This document shows positions 15,302 to 27,210 of a stretch of 48,219 nt of DNA, piece by piece. Every line of letters starts with the position of its first letter. Position 1 is the stretch's first letter. Where the stretch lies: positions 1 through 48,219 of the forward strand of contig NZ_JACJHX010000020.1 in NCBI RefSeq assembly GCF_014138605.1. The letters run 5' to 3'. The notes beneath the pieces are model-generated. The model had not been told where the DNA came from and ran no database searches. It saw only the letters and a list, made by a program, of their open reading frames with translations. The position numbers and the translations under genes are program-made. Origin of the DNA: Peribacillus huizhouensis (GTDB taxonomy: Bacteria; Bacillota; Bacilli; Bacillales; DSM-1321).

Positions 15302-17380
15302 TTATTCACCTTTATTTTTTTTAACAATTTCCTCAGAGATGCTCTTCGGTACTTCTTCATAGTGGTCGAAGTGCATAGAGAATGTTCCGCGTCCTTGAGT
15401 GTTAGAACGTAGAGATGTTGCATAACCAAACATTTCAGATAGTGGAACCATCGCTTTAACCATTTGTGTGTTTCCGCGTGCTTCCATACCTTCTACACGT
15501 CCACGGCGTGATGTAACATCACCCATGATATCACCCATGTATTCTTCTGGAATAACAACTTCTACTTTCATGATTGGCTCAAGAATTACTGGATTACATT
15601 TAGATGCAGCATTTTTCAATGCCATAGACGCAGCAATTTTAAATGCCATCTCGTTAGAGTCAACATCATGATAAGATCCGTCAAATAATTTTGCTTTAAT
15701 ATCTACAAGTGGATATCCCGCAAGAACACCGCGATCAAGTGAATCAACTAGACCAGCTTGAACAGCAGGGATGTATTCACGTGGAACAACACCACCGACG
15801 ATAGCATTTTCAAATTCGAATCCTTTTCCTTCTTCGTTTGGAGAGAACTCAATCCAAACGTGACCGAATTGTCCACGACCACCAGATTGGCGAACGAATT
15901 TACCTTCAACTTGCGCAGATCCACGGAATGTTTCACGGTACGCTACTTGAGGAGCACCTACGTTTGCTTCAACTTTAAACTCGCGACGCATACGATCTAC
16001 AAGGATATCTAAGTGAAGCTCACCCATACCTGCAATAATTGTTTGACCTGTTTCCTGGTCAGTATGTGCACGGAATGTTGGATCTTCATCTTGAAGTTTT
16101 TGTAGTGCTTGACCCATTTTGTCTTGGTCAGCTTTTGATTTTGGTTCAACTGAAAGGGAGATAACTGGCTCTGGGAAGACCATTGACTCAAGAATAACTT
16201 GGTCTTTGTCATCACATAGCGTGTCACCAGTTGTTGTATCTTTTAAGCCTACAGCAGCTGCGATGTCTCCAGCATGTACTACTGAGATTTCTTCACGGCT
16301 GTTTGCGTGCATTTGTAGGATACGACCAACACGTTCACGTTTACCTTTAGTTGAGTTGATTACGTAAGAACCAGATTGCAATGTACCAGAGTATACACGG
16401 AAGAATGTAAGTTTCCCTACATATGGATCCGTCATAACTTTGAATGCAAGTGCAGAGAATGGTTCTGTATCATCAGCATGACGCTCAACTTCTTCCTCAG
16501 AATCAGGAAGTGTACCTTTAATTGCAGGTACATCAAGTGGAGATGGTAAGTAATCAACTACTGCATTAAGCATTAATTGAACACCTTTGTGTTTGAATGC
16601 AGTACCACAAATTACAGGGTAGAATTCAACACTAAGTGTCGCTTTACGGATTGCAGCTTTAAGTTCAGCTACTGAGATTTCTTCTCCACCTAGGTATTTT
16701 TCCATTAGGTCTTCATCAACTTCAGATACCGCTTCGATAAGCTTTTCACGGTGTTCTTGAGCTAATTCAAGATGTTCTTCAGGGATTTCACCTTCAGAAA
16801 TCTCAGTACCTTGGTCATTACCGTAGAATGTAGCTTTCATTTCTACTAAGTCAATGATAGCTTTGAATTGATCTTCAGCGCCAATAGGTAATTGGATTGG
16901 GTGTGCGTTCGCTTGAAGGCGATCATGTAACGTTCCTACAGAATATAGGAAGTCTGCACCCGTTTTGTCCATTTTGTTTACAAACACGATACGTGGTACG
17001 CCGTATGTCGTAGCTTGGCGCCAAACAGTTTCTGTTTGCGGCTCAACACCTGATTGTGCATCAAGTACAGCTACAGCACCATCAAGTACACGCAGGGAAC
17101 GCTCAACTTCTACAGTGAAGTCTACGTGTCCTGGTGTATCAATGATATTTACACGGTTACCATTCCATTGTGCTGTTGTAGCAGCAGATGTAATAGTGAT
17201 ACCACGCTCTTGCTCTTGTTCCATCCAGTCCATTTGTGATGCACCTTCGTGCGTTTCACCAATTTTATGAATTTTACCAGTGTAAAAAAGAATACGTTCA
17301 GTTGTCGTAGTTTTACCGGCATCGATGTGAGCCATGATACCGATATTACGAGTATTTGCTAAGGAGAACTCTCTTGCCAT
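15302..17380 (-). CDS. fusA: Elongation factor G
   Basis: EF-G is the GTPase that drives ribosomal translocation and, with RRF, recycling. It is 692 aa. G1 AHIDAGKT is at residues 17-24, then come DTPGHVDFT and NKMDKTGAD. Domain II follows, then III-V with [19 protein letters not shown]. The length is normal and there is no extra domain. It lies between rpsG and tuf in the str cluster. Confidence 0.99.
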   Translation of the reverse strand: MAREFSLANTRNIGIMAHIDAGKTTTTERILFYTGKIHKIGETHEGASQMDWMEQEQERGITITSAATTAQWNGNRVNIIDTPGHVDFTVEVERSLRVLDGAVAVLDAQSGVEPQTETVWRQATTYGVPRIVFVNKMDKTGADFLYSVGTLHDRLQANAHPIQLPIGAEDQFKAIIDLVEMKATFYGNDQGTEISEGEIPEEHLELAQEHREKLIEAVSEVDEDLMEKYLGGEEISVAELKAAIRKATLSVEFYPVICGTAFKHKGVQLMLNAVVDYLPSPLDVPAIKGTLPDSEEEVERHADDTEPFSALAFKVMTDPYVGKLTFFRVYSGTLQSGSYVINSTKGKRERVGRILQMHANSREEISVVHAGDIAAAVGLKDTTTGDTLCDDKDQVILESMVFPEPVISLSVEPKSKADQDKMGQALQKLQDEDPTFRAHTDQETGQTIIAGMGELHLDILVDRMRREFKVEANVGAPQVAYRETFRGSAQVEGKFVRQSGGRGQFGHVWIEFSPNEEGKGFEFENAIVGGVVPREYIPAVQAGLVDSLDRGVLAGYPLVDIKAKLFDGSYHDVDSNEMAFKIAASMALKNAASKCNPVILEPIMKVEVVIPEEYMGDIMGDVTSRRGRVEGMEARGNTQMVKAMVPLSEMFGYATSLRSNTQGRGTFSMHFDHYEEVPKSISEEIVKKNKGE

Positions 17381-17430
17381 CTTGGTCTTTCTCCTTCCTT
17401 TTTATGAGAATAATTTTATATAAATCAATC

Positions 17431-17901
17431 TTACCAACGGTAGTGAGCAAACGCTTTGTTAGCTTCTGCCATTTTATGTGTATCTTCACGTTTCTTAACA
17501 GCTGCACCAGTGTTGTTAGCAGCATCCATGATTTCGTAAGCTAAACGCTCTTCCATCGTTTTTTCACCACGAAGGCGAGAATAGTTTACTAACCAACGAA
17601 GACCAAGAGTTGAACGTCGATCTGGACGCACCTCAACTGGTACTTGGTAGTTAGCTCCACCCACACGGCGAGCTCTTACTTCTAGTACTGGCATGATGTT
17701 TTTAAGTGCTTGTTCAAACACTTCCATCGGGTTGTTGCCAGTACGTTCTTGGATTGTATCAAATGCAGAATAAAGAATTTTTTGTGATTTACCTCTTTGT
17801 CCATCAACCATCATTTTGTTGATTAAACGAGTCACAAGTTTTGAATTATAAATCGGATCTGGTAATACGTCTCTTTTAGAAACAGGTCCTTTACGAGGCA
17901 T
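17431..17901 (-). CDS. rpsG: 30S ribosomal protein S7
   Basis: The product is S7, the primary assembly protein of the 30S head, next to the E site. It is 156 aa, beginning [20 protein letters not shown], with the conserved [19 protein letters not shown] stretch and the C-terminus AHYRW. In E. coli S7 represses the str operon at the rpsL-rpsG junction; the 41-nt junction here is too short to show such a site. Confidence 0.98.
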   Translation of the reverse strand: MPRKGPVSKRDVLPDPIYNSKLVTRLINKMMVDGQRGKSQKILYSAFDTIQERTGNNPMEVFEQALKNIMPVLEVRARRVGGANYQVPVEVRPDRRSTLGLRWLVNYSRLRGEKTMEERLAYEIMDAANNTGAAVKKREDTHKMAEANKAFAHYRW

Positions 17902-17942
17902 TATGTTTCCTCCTTTCGATGTAGTTCATATTTTTAGTTCTA

Positions 17943-18380
<438 letters not shown>

Positions 18381-18437
18381 TCACTTTTCAGTTCTAGTAC
18401 CACACATCCAGGTGGTTCATAAATGAGCAAAAACAAA

Positions 18438-18465
18438 GTTTTTGCAAAATCTTTTTTGCAAAAAC
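18438..18465 (-). repeat. Perfect 12-bp palindrome between rplGB and rpsL
   Basis: GTTTTTGCAAAA (18438-18449) and TTTTGCAAAAAC (18454-18465) are exact reverse complements separated by 4 nt. The element begins 5 nt after the rplGB stop. On the minus strand a T-rich patch (TTTGTTTTTGC) follows. It could act as a weak terminator or as a 3' stabiliser that lowers rpsL read-through or protects the rplGB mRNA. Confidence 0.6.
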
Positions 18466-18469
18466 AGTT

Positions 18470-18718
18470 TTACTTTTTAATGGCAACAGTAGCTGCTCCG
18501 ACATCAATACCACATGCTTTTCCAAGCATTTGCATCGAATCAACGTACGTGATTGGAACTTCTAATTCTCGAGCAGTCTCTGCAACATGGGCTGTCAATA
18601 ATTGATCAGCATCCTGTGCAATGATAACCTCTCGAATTAAATATTGTTTGAGAGCTCTCATGGTTTGTTTCGTTCCTATTATCACTGACTTTGCCTGTAG
18701 TACTTTTTCATAAGACAT
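18470..18718 (-). CDS. rplGB: L7Ae-family K-turn RNA-binding ribosomal protein (YbxF)
   Basis: An 82-aa protein of the L7Ae/L30e family that binds kink-turn RNA. Relatives in B. subtilis associate with the ribosome. It begins MSYEKVLQAKSVIIGTKQTM and includes the family pattern IAQDADQLLTAHVAETARE and CGIDVGAATVAI. A GGAGG site precedes the ATG. It is the first gene of the str cluster and has its own promoter, after the rpoC terminator. Confidence 0.93.
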   Translation of the reverse strand: MSYEKVLQAKSVIIGTKQTMRALKQYLIREVIIAQDADQLLTAHVAETARELEVPITYVDSMQMLGKACGIDVGAATVAIKK

Positions 18719-18765
18719 CTATCATATCCTCCAAAGTAACAGGTTATCATAGGAGCACCTTTGCA

Positions 18766-18795
18766 ATAATATCACTTAAAATGTCTTTTTGTCAA
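18766..18795 (-). promoter_or_regulatory. Sigma-A promoter for rplGB-rpsL-rpsG-fusA-tuf
   Basis: A perfect TTGACA (18790-18795) and TATTAT (18766-18771) with an 18-bp spacer lie about 48 nt upstream of the rplGB ATG. With the terminator-like palindrome right upstream (18824-18900), this makes the str cluster its own transcription unit. Confidence 0.8.
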
Positions 18796-18823
18796 CTTAT
18801 CTTTTGAAAAAAATAAATTAATA

Positions 18824-18900
18824 CTGACTCGTGATATCATGTGGAGCTTTTACATGATTAAACTAAAATCTAATAAAAGAACATGCACATCACGAGTCAG
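18824..18900 (-). terminator. Nested long palindrome that ends rpoB-rpoC transcription
   Basis: Perfect 12-bp arms CTGACTCGTGAT (18824-18835) and ATCACGAGTCAG (18889-18900) flank a second perfect 7-bp hairpin, ATCATGT (18836-18842) and ACATGAT (18852-18858). The outer arms extend through a shared ACATG at a small bulge. On the minus strand the structure starts 11 nt after the rpoC stop and is followed by a T-rich tract (TTTATTTTTTTC), so it should terminate rpoBC transcripts. The length and nesting are unusual for a simple terminator. Confidence 0.8.
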
Positions 18901-18911
18901 CGTTTATATCA

Positions 18912-21900
18912 TTACTCTACTGGAACACTATCTTCGTTTGTATCTTCTACAATAACAGGGCTTGCCTTGCGGTAACGAAGCATGCCTGTTCCCGCAGGTA
19001 CCAGTTTACCAATAATAACATTTTCTTTTAATCCAAGTAATTCATCACGTTTTCCTTTTATCGCTGCATCTGTTAACACTCTAGTAGTTTCTTGGAATGA
19101 AGCAGCCGACAAGAAGGAATCTGTTTCTAATGATGCTTTTGTTATACCGAGCAGGACAGGTCGTCCAGTAGCTGGTATTTTACCAGTAAGAAGTGCGTCT
19201 GTATTCGCTTGAGTGAATTGGTGTACATCAAGTAAAGTACCTGGAAGAACATCCGTTTCACCTGCATCAAGGACGCGGACTTTACGAAGCATTTGTCTCA
19301 CCATTACTTCGATATGTTTGTCCCCAATTTCTACCCCTTGCATACGATATACATTTTGAACTTCGCGTAACAAATACTCTTGAACTGCAAGAACATCTGT
19401 AACTTTCAGTAACTCTTTCGGATCAATAGATCCTTCGGTTAATTCTTCTCCACGCTGTACGTATGAATCTACAGATACTTTTAAGCGCGCAGAGTATGGT
19501 GCGGTATACGTGCGAGATTCAACTGCACCTTGAATCACAATTTCCTGTTGCTTATCTCGTATTTCATTAATTGAAACAACAGTACCTTCGATTTCAGTAA
19601 TTAGCGCTTGCCCCTTAGGGTTCCTTGCTTCAAATATTTCTTGGATACGTGGTAAACCTTGAGTGATATCATCTCCGGCTACACCACCTGTATGGAATGT
19701 ACGCATCGTTAACTGTGTACCAGGCTCTCCGATCGATTGGGCAGCAATAATTCCAACTGCTTCCCCAACTTCAACTTCTTGACCCGTCGCAAGATTTCGA
19801 CCATAACATTTTTTACATACACCATGGCTTGTATTACATGTAAATGCCGAACGAATCCACGCTTCTTCAATTCCACTATCTTCAATATACTTAGCAAGAT
19901 CTTCAGTAATAAGTCCATTTTCATGAACAATCACTTCATTCGTTTCAGGATGTTTAATTGCCTTTCTAGCGTGACGACCAATTAAACGTTCTTCTAACGT
20001 CTCTATTACCTCTGTACCGTTTTTCAAAGCTGAAATTTTCAGGCCTCGGTCAGTTCCACAATCATCATCGCGAACAATAACATCTTGTGCTACGTCTACG
20101 AGACGGCGAGTAAGGTAGCCTGAATCGGCTGTTTTAAGTGCGGTATCGGCAAGACCCTTACGTGCACCATGGGTAGAGATGAAGTATTCTAATACCGTTA
20201 GTCCTTCGCGGAAACTTGATTTAATTGGCAACTCGATAATACGTCCAGCCGGGTTGGCCATCAATCCCCGCATACCTGCTAATTGAGTAAAGTTAGATGC
20301 GTTACCACGCGCTCCAGAATCACTCATCATGAAGATCGGGTTGCTACGATCTAATGAATCCATTAGTTTAGCTTGAATCGTATCTTTAGCAGCACTCCAA
20401 ATTGAAATAACTCGATCATAACGCTCGTCTTCCGTTATTAAACCTCGTCTAAATTGTTTTAAGACGTTATCTACTTTTTGTTGTGCTTCTTCGATGATTT
20501 GTTGTTTTTCACCCAAAACTACGATATCAGAAACACCAACAGTGATTCCAGCTTTCGTAGAATGTTTGAATCCGAGGTTTTTCATTCTATCAAGCATTTT
20601 CGACGTTTCGGTAATTTTGAAACGTTTAAATACTTCCGCAATAATGTTCCCAAGAATTTTCTTCTTGAATGGATCAATTAACGGTTGTGCCTGGATAAGT
20701 TCTTTTATGTTTGCCCCGTTTTCAACAAAATACTTCTCAGGAGTTTTCACTTCTAAATTGTATCCTGTAGGTTCATTAATGTAAGGGAACGATTTAGGTA
20801 AAATTTCATTAAATATCAGTTTACCAACAGTTGTTAATAAGAGCTGATTATTTTGCTCTTCAGTAAAAGTTTCATTATTTAGAGATCCTGCATGAACAGC
20901 TACACGTGAGTGCAGGTGTACATAGCCATTTTGATAAGCAAGCAATGCTTCACTTGTATCTTTAAAGACCATTCCTTCCCCGATAATTCCAGCTCTTTCT
21001 AAAGTTAAGTAATAGTTTCCTAATACCATATCTTGTGAAGGAGTAACAACTGGTTTTCCATCTTTCGGATTTAGAATGTTTTGCGCAGCTAACATTAGTA
21101 ACCTTGCTTCAGCTTGTGCTTCAGATGATAACGGAACGTGTACTGCCATTTGGTCACCGTCAAAATCCGCATTATATGCTGTACATACAAGTGGGTGAAG
21201 ACGGATTGCGCGACCCTCAACAAGTGTCGGTTCAAATGCTTGAATACCGAGTCTATGAAGAGTAGGGGCACGGTTAAGTAATACCGGATGCTCCTTAATG
21301 ACTGCTTCAAGAACGTCCCAAATCTCTGGAGATAACCGTTCGATCTTACGTTTAGCAGATTTAATATTGTGTGCTAATCCTTTTTGAACAAGTTCTTTCA
21401 TAACAAATGGTTTGAAGAGTTCAATTGCCATTTCTTTTGGAAGTCCGCATTGATACATTTTCAAGTTCGGCCCAACAACGATAACGGATCGACCAGAATA
21501 GTCAACACGTTTACCAAGTAAGTTTTGACGGAAGCGTCCTTGCTTTCCTTTTAGCATATGCGAAAGTGATTTCAACGGGCGGTTACCAGGTCCTGTTACC
21601 GGACGGCCACGACGTCCATTATCAATCAAAGCATCTACAGCTTCTTGAAGCATACGTTTTTCGTTTTGAACGATAATGCTCGGTGCACCAAGATCCAATA
21701 AACGTTTTAAACGATTATTGCGGTTAATTACTCGTCGGTACAAGTCATTTAAGTCAGAAGTCGCAAAACGACCACCGTCTAATTGCACCATAGGACGAAG
21801 TTCTGGAGGAATAACAGGTAGTACATCAAGAATCATCCAAGAAGGTTCGTTTCCAGAATTACGGAAAGCCTCTAACACTTCAAGACGCTTAATTGCTCGA

Positions 21901-22511
21901 GTTCTACGTTGTCCTTGAGCTGTTTTTAATTCCTCTTTTAATGCTTCTGTTTCTTTTTCGGTATCAATGTCTTGTAATAATTTCTTTATTGCTTCTGCAC
22001 CCATACCAGCTTGGAATTTTTTCCCGTACTTTTCGCGGTATGCACGATACTCTTTTTCAGAAAGAAGTTGCTTCTTTTCTAAAGTTGTATCACCCGTTTC
22101 AGTGACTACGTAAGATGCAAAATATATTACTTCTTCCAAAGCACGTGGAGACATGTCTAACACAAGTCCCATACGACTTGGAATTCCTTTGAAATACCAA
22201 ATATGTGATACAGGAGCAGCGAGCTCAATATGACCCATACGCTCACGACGAACCTTCGCACGTGTAACTTCTACACCACATCGATCGCAAACTACACCTT
22301 TATAACGAACTCGTTTGTATTTACCACAATGACATTCCCAGTCTTTTTGCGGTCCAAAAATTCTTTCGCAGAACAAACCATCTTTCTCAGGCTTTAATGT
22401 ACGATAGTTAATTGTTTCTGGTTTTTTTACTTCGCCATGTGACCAAGAACGAATCTTATCTGGTGAAGCAAGACCAATTTTCATATACTCAAAATTATTT
22501 ACATCTATCAA
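18912..22511 (-). CDS. rpoC: RNA polymerase beta' subunit
   Basis: The catalytic beta' subunit of RNA polymerase. I place the start at TTG (22509-22511), 1199 aa. GGGAGGT lies 7 nt upstream and the protein then begins [20 protein letters not shown], the usual Bacillus N-terminus; a frame-open ATG 20 codons earlier lacks a site. Seen are the N-terminal zinc site (CHCGKYK and CDRCG), the active-site [12 protein letters not shown] with its three Asp, and the second zinc cluster CKKCYGRN. It follows rpoB after 191 nt that contain two strong hairpins. Confidence 0.98.
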   Translation of the reverse strand: MIDVNNFEYMKIGLASPDKIRSWSHGEVKKPETINYRTLKPEKDGLFCERIFGPQKDWECHCGKYKRVRYKGVVCDRCGVEVTRAKVRRERMGHIELAAPVSHIWYFKGIPSRMGLVLDMSPRALEEVIYFASYVVTETGDTTLEKKQLLSEKEYRAYREKYGKKFQAGMGAEAIKKLLQDIDTEKETEALKEELKTAQGQRRTRAIKRLEVLEAFRNSGNEPSWMILDVLPVIPPELRPMVQLDGGRFATSDLNDLYRRVINRNNRLKRLLDLGAPSIIVQNEKRMLQEAVDALIDNGRRGRPVTGPGNRPLKSLSHMLKGKQGRFRQNLLGKRVDYSGRSVIVVGPNLKMYQCGLPKEMAIELFKPFVMKELVQKGLAHNIKSAKRKIERLSPEIWDVLEAVIKEHPVLLNRAPTLHRLGIQAFEPTLVEGRAIRLHPLVCTAYNADFDGDQMAVHVPLSSEAQAEARLLMLAAQNILNPKDGKPVVTPSQDMVLGNYYLTLERAGIIGEGMVFKDTSEALLAYQNGYVHLHSRVAVHAGSLNNETFTEEQNNQLLLTTVGKLIFNEILPKSFPYINEPTGYNLEVKTPEKYFVENGANIKELIQAQPLIDPFKKKILGNIIAEVFKRFKITETSKMLDRMKNLGFKHSTKAGITVGVSDIVVLGEKQQIIEEAQQKVDNVLKQFRRGLITEDERYDRVISIWSAAKDTIQAKLMDSLDRSNPIFMMSDSGARGNASNFTQLAGMRGLMANPAGRIIELPIKSSFREGLTVLEYFISTHGARKGLADTALKTADSGYLTRRLVDVAQDVIVRDDDCGTDRGLKISALKNGTEVIETLEERLIGRHARKAIKHPETNEVIVHENGLITEDLAKYIEDSGIEEAWIRSAFTCNTSHGVCKKCYGRNLATGQEVEVGEAVGIIAAQSIGEPGTQLTMRTFHTGGVAGDDITQGLPRIQEIFEARNPKGQALITEIEGTVVSINEIRDKQQEIVIQGAVESRTYTAPYSARLKVSVDSYVQRGEELTEGSIDPKELLKVTDVLAVQEYLLREVQNVYRMQGVEIGDKHIEVMVRQMLRKVRVLDAGETDVLPGTLLDVHQFTQANTDALLTGKIPATGRPVLLGITKASLETDSFLSAASFQETTRVLTDAAIKGKRDELLGLKENVIIGKLVPAGTGMLRYRKASPVIVEDTNEDSVPVE

Positions 22512-22573
22512 GGGGCCTACCTCCCTTTTGATCTCCAGGTTATACCTAAATTGCTTATCATGAACTGTCATGT

Positions 22574-22610
22574 ATTAGGCGCCATTTTCCCTTAAAATAG
22601 CCGGCCTAAT
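22574..22610 (-). repeat. Stem-loop before rpoC
   Basis: Perfect 7-bp outer arms ATTAGGC (22574-22580) and GCCTAAT (22604-22610) enclose a second pairing of the GCCATTTT/AAAATAGC type. The hairpin lies about 60 nt upstream of the TTG start of rpoC. No T-run follows, so termination is unlikely. It could be an RNase processing site or a stabiliser between rpoB and rpoC. Confidence 0.6.
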
Positions 22611-22625
22611 TAATTGAACTCCAAC

Positions 22626-22666
22626 AGGCAGCATGGTTCGATCCGTTAAAAGAGCCAATACTGCCT
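22626..22666 (-). repeat. Second stem-loop between rpoB and rpoC
   Basis: Outer arms AGGCAG (22626-22631) and CTGCCT (22661-22666) and inner arms TGGTTC/GAGCCA (one G-T pair) make a long hairpin. It lies between the rpoB stop and the first stem-loop. The two stems are close enough to stack or to form a switch; this is inference only. Confidence 0.55.
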
Positions 22667-22702
22667 AGTCAGAGTGGTAAAATAAACTATTTATTCAAAG
22701 CG

Positions 22703-25700
22703 TTAATCCGTTGTGATGGCATTTGTCTTTAAGCCAGCATCTGAGGCAACCATTTCTTTGCCTTCTGTATCAATGTTTAAGGAGTCAGAATGATTTACAT
22801 CATCTTCATCTTCTAAATCACGCATTTCCACTTCGCGGTCTTCAGCATTCATGATTTTAACATCCAACCCTAAGCTTTGAAGCTCTTTAATCAATACTTT
22901 AAATGATTCAGGAACACCTGGCTCTGGAACATTTTCACCCTTCACAATCGCCTCATATGTTTTCACACGACCGACGACATCATCGGACTTAACTGTAAGG
23001 ATTTCTTGCAAGGTGTATGCAGCACCATATGCCTCAAGTGCCCAAACTTCCATTTCACCGAAACGCTGCCCACCAAATTGCGCTTTACCTCCAAGCGGCT
23101 GCTGTGTAACGAGTGAATAAGGTCCTGTTGATCGAGCGTGAAGCTTATCATCAACCATGTGAGCAAGTTTGATCATATACATGACACCGACTGATACACG
23201 GTTATCGAATGGTTCACCTGAACGCCCGTCATATAAGACTGTTTTCGCATCGCTTGCCATACCAGCTTCAGCAATTGTTGCCCAAACATCTTCCTCTGTT
23301 GCTCCATCGAATACTGGAGATGCAACATGGATATTAAGAGCTCTAGCAGCCATTCCTAAATGTAATTCCAATACTTGCCCGATGTTCATACGGGATGGTA
23401 CACCTAACGGGTTTAACATGATGTCAACAGGTGTGCCATCTGGTAAATACGGCATATCTTCTTCAGGAAGAATACGAGAGATAACCCCTTTATTACCATG
23501 ACGACCTGCCATTTTGTCGCCTTCATGAATTTTACGTTTTTGTACAATATATACACGTGCAAGTTGGTTTACACCTGGTGGAAGCTCATCTCCATCTTCA
23601 CGGTTAAACACTTTAACATCATGTACAATTCCACCGCCACCATGAGGTACACGTAGGGACGTATCACGTACTTCACGTGCTTTTTCACCAAATATAGCGT
23701 GTAAAAGACGTTCTTCAGCTGTAAGTTCAGTTACACCTTTTGGCGTTACTTTACCTACCAGTAAGTCTCCATCTTTAACTTCTGCACCGATGCGGATTAT
23801 GCCACGTTCGTCAAGATTACGAAGTGCATCTTCCCCAACGTTTGGTATATCTCGGGTAATTTCTTCAGGCCCAAGTTTTGTATCTCGTGATTCTGACTCA
23901 TATTCTTCAATGTGAATAGATGTATATACATCATCTTTCACAAGACGTTCACTCATAATAATGGCATCTTCATAGTTATAGCCATCCCATGTCATGAATG
24001 CTACAAGAACGTTACGACCTAAAGCAAGTTCACCTGATTCCATTGACGGACCATCAGCTAATATTTCACCTTTGACCACTTTGTCCCCTACACTTACGAT
24101 TGGGCGTTGGTTATAACACGTACCTTGGTTAGAACGGATAAATTTCAATAGACGGTATTTATCAAGATTTCCTTTTACCTCTTGTCCATCTACAATACTT
24201 ACTCGTCGTACCCAGACTTCACGTGATTCTACATGCTCTACGATTCCTTCGTGCTTACAAATAACAGCTGCTCCAGAATCTTTAGCAGATACGTATTCCA
24301 TACCTGTTCCAACACGTGGTGCTTCTGGTTGTAGTAACGGAACTGCTTGACGTTGCATGTTCGCTCCCATAAGAGCACGGTTAGAGTCATCGTTCTCTAA
24401 GAAAGGAATACATGCTGTCGCCGCGGATACAACCTGCTTCGGTGAAACATCCATGTAGTCAACGCGGTCGCGTGGTACTACTGTGTTTTCGCCACGGAAA
24501 CGGGCTACAATTTTATCATCAACAAATGAACCATCATCAGCTAAACGAGTATTCGCTTGAGCAGTTACATAGTTATCTTCTTCATCTGCTGTCAAATAGT
24601 CAATTCGATCTGTAACTTTTCCAGTTTCCGGATCAACACGACGGAATGGTGTTTCAATAAATCCATATGGATTCACCTTCGCGTAGCTGGATAATGAGTT
24701 GATAAGTCCAATGTTTGGACCCTCCGGTGTTTCAATTGGACACATCCGCCCATAGTGAGAATAGTGAACATCCCGTACTTCAAAGCCAGCACGTTCACGT
24801 GTTAAACCGCCTGGTCCTAATGCAGAAAGACGACGTTTATGCGTCAATTCTCCCAATGGATTTGTTTGGTCCATGAACTGCGAAAGTTGAGAACTTCCGA
24901 AGAATTCTTTAATAGAAGCAATTACCGGTCGAATATTAATCAATTGTTGCGGTGTAATGGTATTCGTGTCTTGAATGGACATTCTTTCACGTACCACACG
25001 TTCCATCCTTGATAACCCAATCCGGAATTGATTTTGTAATAATTCACCAACTGAACGAAGTCTACGATTACCAAGGTGATCAATATCATCTGTAATCCCT
25101 ACTCCGTGAAGTAAATTAAAGAAATAACTAATAGAAGATAAAATGTCGGCTGGAGTGATATTCTTCACCCGGTCCGTTACATTCGCATTTCCAGTTACGT
25201 TGATAATTTTCTCGCCTTCTGTATCATTTGGTGCATAAATTTTAATTGGTTGTAGCAAAATCTCATCTTCAACCACACCGCCTACTGGCTGGTATGTGCG
25301 GTTACCAATTCCTTCATCAAGATGTGGAAGAATGCGATCTAAAGTGCGTCGATCTAAAAGAGTGCCTTTTTCAACAATAATTTCACCAGTTTCCGGATCC
25401 ACTAATGTTTCTGCAATACGCTGACCGAATAAACGATTTTTAATATGGAGCTTTTTATTAATTTTATAACGGCCTACATTCGCCAAATCATAACGTTTCG
25501 GATCAAAGAAACGTGATACCAAAAGGCTTTTCGCGTTTTCTACAGTCGGTGGTTCACCTGGACGAAGACGTTCGTAAATCTCAAGCAATGCTTTTTCTAC
25601 ACTTTCGGTATTATCCTTTTCAAGCGTATTACGGATATACTCATTGTCTCCAATAAGGTCAAGAATTTCTTGATCTGACCCAAACCCAAGAGCTCTCATT

Positions 25701-26284
25701 AATACTGTAATTGGCAATTTACGTGTGCGATCAATTCTGACATAAACTACGTCTTTTGCATCTGTTTCGTATTCCAACCACGCACCTCGGTTTGGGATAA
25801 CAGTAGCTGTAAAGCCGTACTTTCCGTTTTTGTCCATTTTTCCGTTGTAGTACACACTTGGCGAACGAACAAGTTGCGAAACAATAACGCGTTCTGCACC
25901 ATTAATGACAAATGTACCTGTTTCAGTCATAAGAGGGAAATCACCCATGAATACATCTTGGTCTTTGACTTCCCCAGTTTCTTTATTTACAAGTCTGACT
26001 TTTACTCGAAGTGGTGCTGAGTACGTTACATCACGTTCTTTCGATTCTTCTACCGAATACTTGGGATCTCCCAAACTGTAATCGATAAATTCAAGCGATA
26101 AATTGCCCGTAAAGTCCTCAATCGGAGAAATATCCTGGAACATCTCTCTTAACCCTTCATCAAGAAACCATTGATAAGAAGCGGTTTGAATTTCAATTAG
26201 GTTTGGTAATTCCAATACCTCACTGATTCTTGCATAACTTCTACGTTGGCGGTGTCGTCCATACTGAACTAGTTGACCTGTCAA
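22703..26284 (-). CDS. rpoB: RNA polymerase beta subunit
   Basis: The beta subunit of RNA polymerase, 1193 aa. I use TTG at 26282-26284, since AAGGGGTGA lies just upstream and the protein then begins [20 protein letters not shown] as in relatives; an in-frame GTG three codons earlier would sit in that site. The rifampicin pocket has wild-type key residues ([14 protein letters not shown], then [15 protein letters not shown]). Other landmarks are [17 protein letters not shown] and [15 protein letters not shown] [14 protein letters not shown]. The C-terminus is acidic and variable, as usual. Confidence 0.98.
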   Translation of the reverse strand: MTGQLVQYGRHRQRRSYARISEVLELPNLIEIQTASYQWFLDEGLREMFQDISPIEDFTGNLSLEFIDYSLGDPKYSVEESKERDVTYSAPLRVKVRLVNKETGEVKDQDVFMGDFPLMTETGTFVINGAERVIVSQLVRSPSVYYNGKMDKNGKYGFTATVIPNRGAWLEYETDAKDVVYVRIDRTRKLPITVLMRALGFGSDQEILDLIGDNEYIRNTLEKDNTESVEKALLEIYERLRPGEPPTVENAKSLLVSRFFDPKRYDLANVGRYKINKKLHIKNRLFGQRIAETLVDPETGEIIVEKGTLLDRRTLDRILPHLDEGIGNRTYQPVGGVVEDEILLQPIKIYAPNDTEGEKIINVTGNANVTDRVKNITPADILSSISYFFNLLHGVGITDDIDHLGNRRLRSVGELLQNQFRIGLSRMERVVRERMSIQDTNTITPQQLINIRPVIASIKEFFGSSQLSQFMDQTNPLGELTHKRRLSALGPGGLTRERAGFEVRDVHYSHYGRMCPIETPEGPNIGLINSLSSYAKVNPYGFIETPFRRVDPETGKVTDRIDYLTADEEDNYVTAQANTRLADDGSFVDDKIVARFRGENTVVPRDRVDYMDVSPKQVVSAATACIPFLENDDSNRALMGANMQRQAVPLLQPEAPRVGTGMEYVSAKDSGAAVICKHEGIVEHVESREVWVRRVSIVDGQEVKGNLDKYRLLKFIRSNQGTCYNQRPIVSVGDKVVKGEILADGPSMESGELALGRNVLVAFMTWDGYNYEDAIIMSERLVKDDVYTSIHIEEYESESRDTKLGPEEITRDIPNVGEDALRNLDERGIIRIGAEVKDGDLLVGKVTPKGVTELTAEERLLHAIFGEKAREVRDTSLRVPHGGGGIVHDVKVFNREDGDELPPGVNQLARVYIVQKRKIHEGDKMAGRHGNKGVISRILPEEDMPYLPDGTPVDIMLNPLGVPSRMNIGQVLELHLGMAARALNIHVASPVFDGATEEDVWATIAEAGMASDAKTVLYDGRSGEPFDNRVSVGVMYMIKLAHMVDDKLHARSTGPYSLVTQQPLGGKAQFGGQRFGEMEVWALEAYGAAYTLQEILTVKSDDVVGRVKTYEAIVKGENVPEPGVPESFKVLIKELQSLGLDVKIMNAEDREVEMRDLEDEDDVNHSDSLNIDTEGKEMVASDAGLKTNAITTD

Positions 26285-26324
26285 CCGATTCACCCCTTAA
26301 ATCAAGCGTTATAAGGTTCCATTT

Positions 26325-26383
26325 GTCTTGTGGAAACATGTATTTCCATAGACAAAAAGAAAATGGTTTTTGTTTAAAAACCA
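26325..26383 (-). ncRNA. rpoB leader with two hairpins, one terminator-like
   Basis: The leader between the promoter (26498-26526) and rpoB has two stems. The first in transcription order is TGGTTTTT/AAAAACCA (26364-26383), an 8-bp A/T-rich stem followed by TTTTCTTTTTG, so it resembles a weak attenuator. The second is TGGAAA/TTTCCA with GTCT/AGAC extension (26325-26353). The pairings are exact; a regulatory role is inferred. Confidence 0.5.
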
Positions 26384-26497
26384 CAATTTCTCATAAAACG
26401 AACTATTATTTATATATTTTTTCCAATTAATCCACTTTCTATACACCTTTTGTATAAAAATTGCATAGTTAAGGAATTATAATATATGCATTTTATA

Positions 26498-26526
26498 ATA
26501 CTAACATAGCAAAAAAATTGAGTCAA
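26498..26526 (-). promoter_or_regulatory. Sigma-A promoter for rpoB-rpoC
   Basis: TTGACT (26521-26526) and TAGTAT (26498-26503) with a 17-bp spacer lie on the minus strand, with the -35 overlapping the stop end of ybxB. It is about 215 nt upstream of rpoB. A more AT-rich hexamer (TATAAA) a few bases downstream could also serve as the -10. Confidence 0.6.
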
Positions 26527-27134
26527 ACTTTTTTAGATACAAGTATATAATAACCTTTTTTCTTTACAACCGTTCTGACATTCCCAAAAACCTGTTCCAT
26601 CTTCTCCATTGCTGATGGAGCACCTTGTTTTTTCTGAATGACGACCCATAACTCGCCGCCATTTTTTAATTTCGCATGACTTTTTTCTAAAATGCCATGA
26701 ACAACATTTTTTCCCGCACGAATAGGCGGGTTAGTCAATATTGCTGCGAATTGAGTAATTTCTACTCTGTCCAATTGATCACTTTCATGAATATTTACAT
26801 TTGTAATTCCATTCGTTTTCGCATTATCCTTCGCAAGAGCAACAGCACGGCTATTAATATCTACCAACTCCACTGTTCTTTCAGGAAAGGCTGCAGCAAT
26901 AGAAAGTCCAATCGGGCCGTATCCACAACCAACATCTAGAATACTCCCTTTTGTCTCCTCTTCAAATGTAAAAGTTTCAATTAATAAACGCGAGCCAAAA
27001 TCGATGTCGTTTTTAGAGAACACTCCATTATCGCTTTTAAAACGAAATGAGCGTCCTCTCAGAGTGTAGTCCCAAAATTTCGGATTGCTTTCAACATCCG
27101 GTTTTTGTGAGTAGTAATGATCTGCCAGAGTCAT
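26523..27134 (-). CDS. ybxB: Class I SAM methyltransferase, RsmC-like
   Basis: A 203-aa single-domain methyltransferase. The SAM-binding motif I is DVGCGYGPIGLSIA (about residues 66-79), followed by the acidic end of strand 2 (VELVDIN) and the catalytic-type motif NPPIRAGK, as in RsmC and RsmD rRNA guanine-N2 methylases. The ybxB slot between rplL and rpoB is conserved in Bacillales. The exact target is not proven by sequence. It has its own promoter after the rplL terminator. Confidence 0.9.
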   Translation of the reverse strand: MTLADHYYSQKPDVESNPKFWDYTLRGRSFRFKSDNGVFSKNDIDFGSRLLIETFTFEEETKGSILDVGCGYGPIGLSIAAAFPERTVELVDINSRAVALAKDNAKTNGITNVNIHESDQLDRVEITQFAAILTNPPIRAGKNVVHGILEKSHAKLKNGGELWVVIQKKQGAPSAMEKMEQVFGNVRTVVKKKGYYILVSKKV

Positions 27135-27210
27135 CTCCTCCTATCAGAAAAGATTAATTGAAGAATTTTGAGAGAAGATTTGTGAAGATTAGAAGCTTAC
27201 TGTTTACAAC

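Noticed and set aside
22635..22644. GGTTCGATCC, like a tRNA T-loop, between rpoB and rpoC
   Set aside because: No acceptor, D or anticodon arms surround it. It is part of the AGGCAG/CTGCCT hairpin.
24820..24905. Ala-to-Gly change (NPLGEL) within the rifampicin region of RpoB
   Set aside because: This position varies among wild-type bacteria; the main Gln, Asp, His and Ser resistance sites are wild type, so resistance is not implied.
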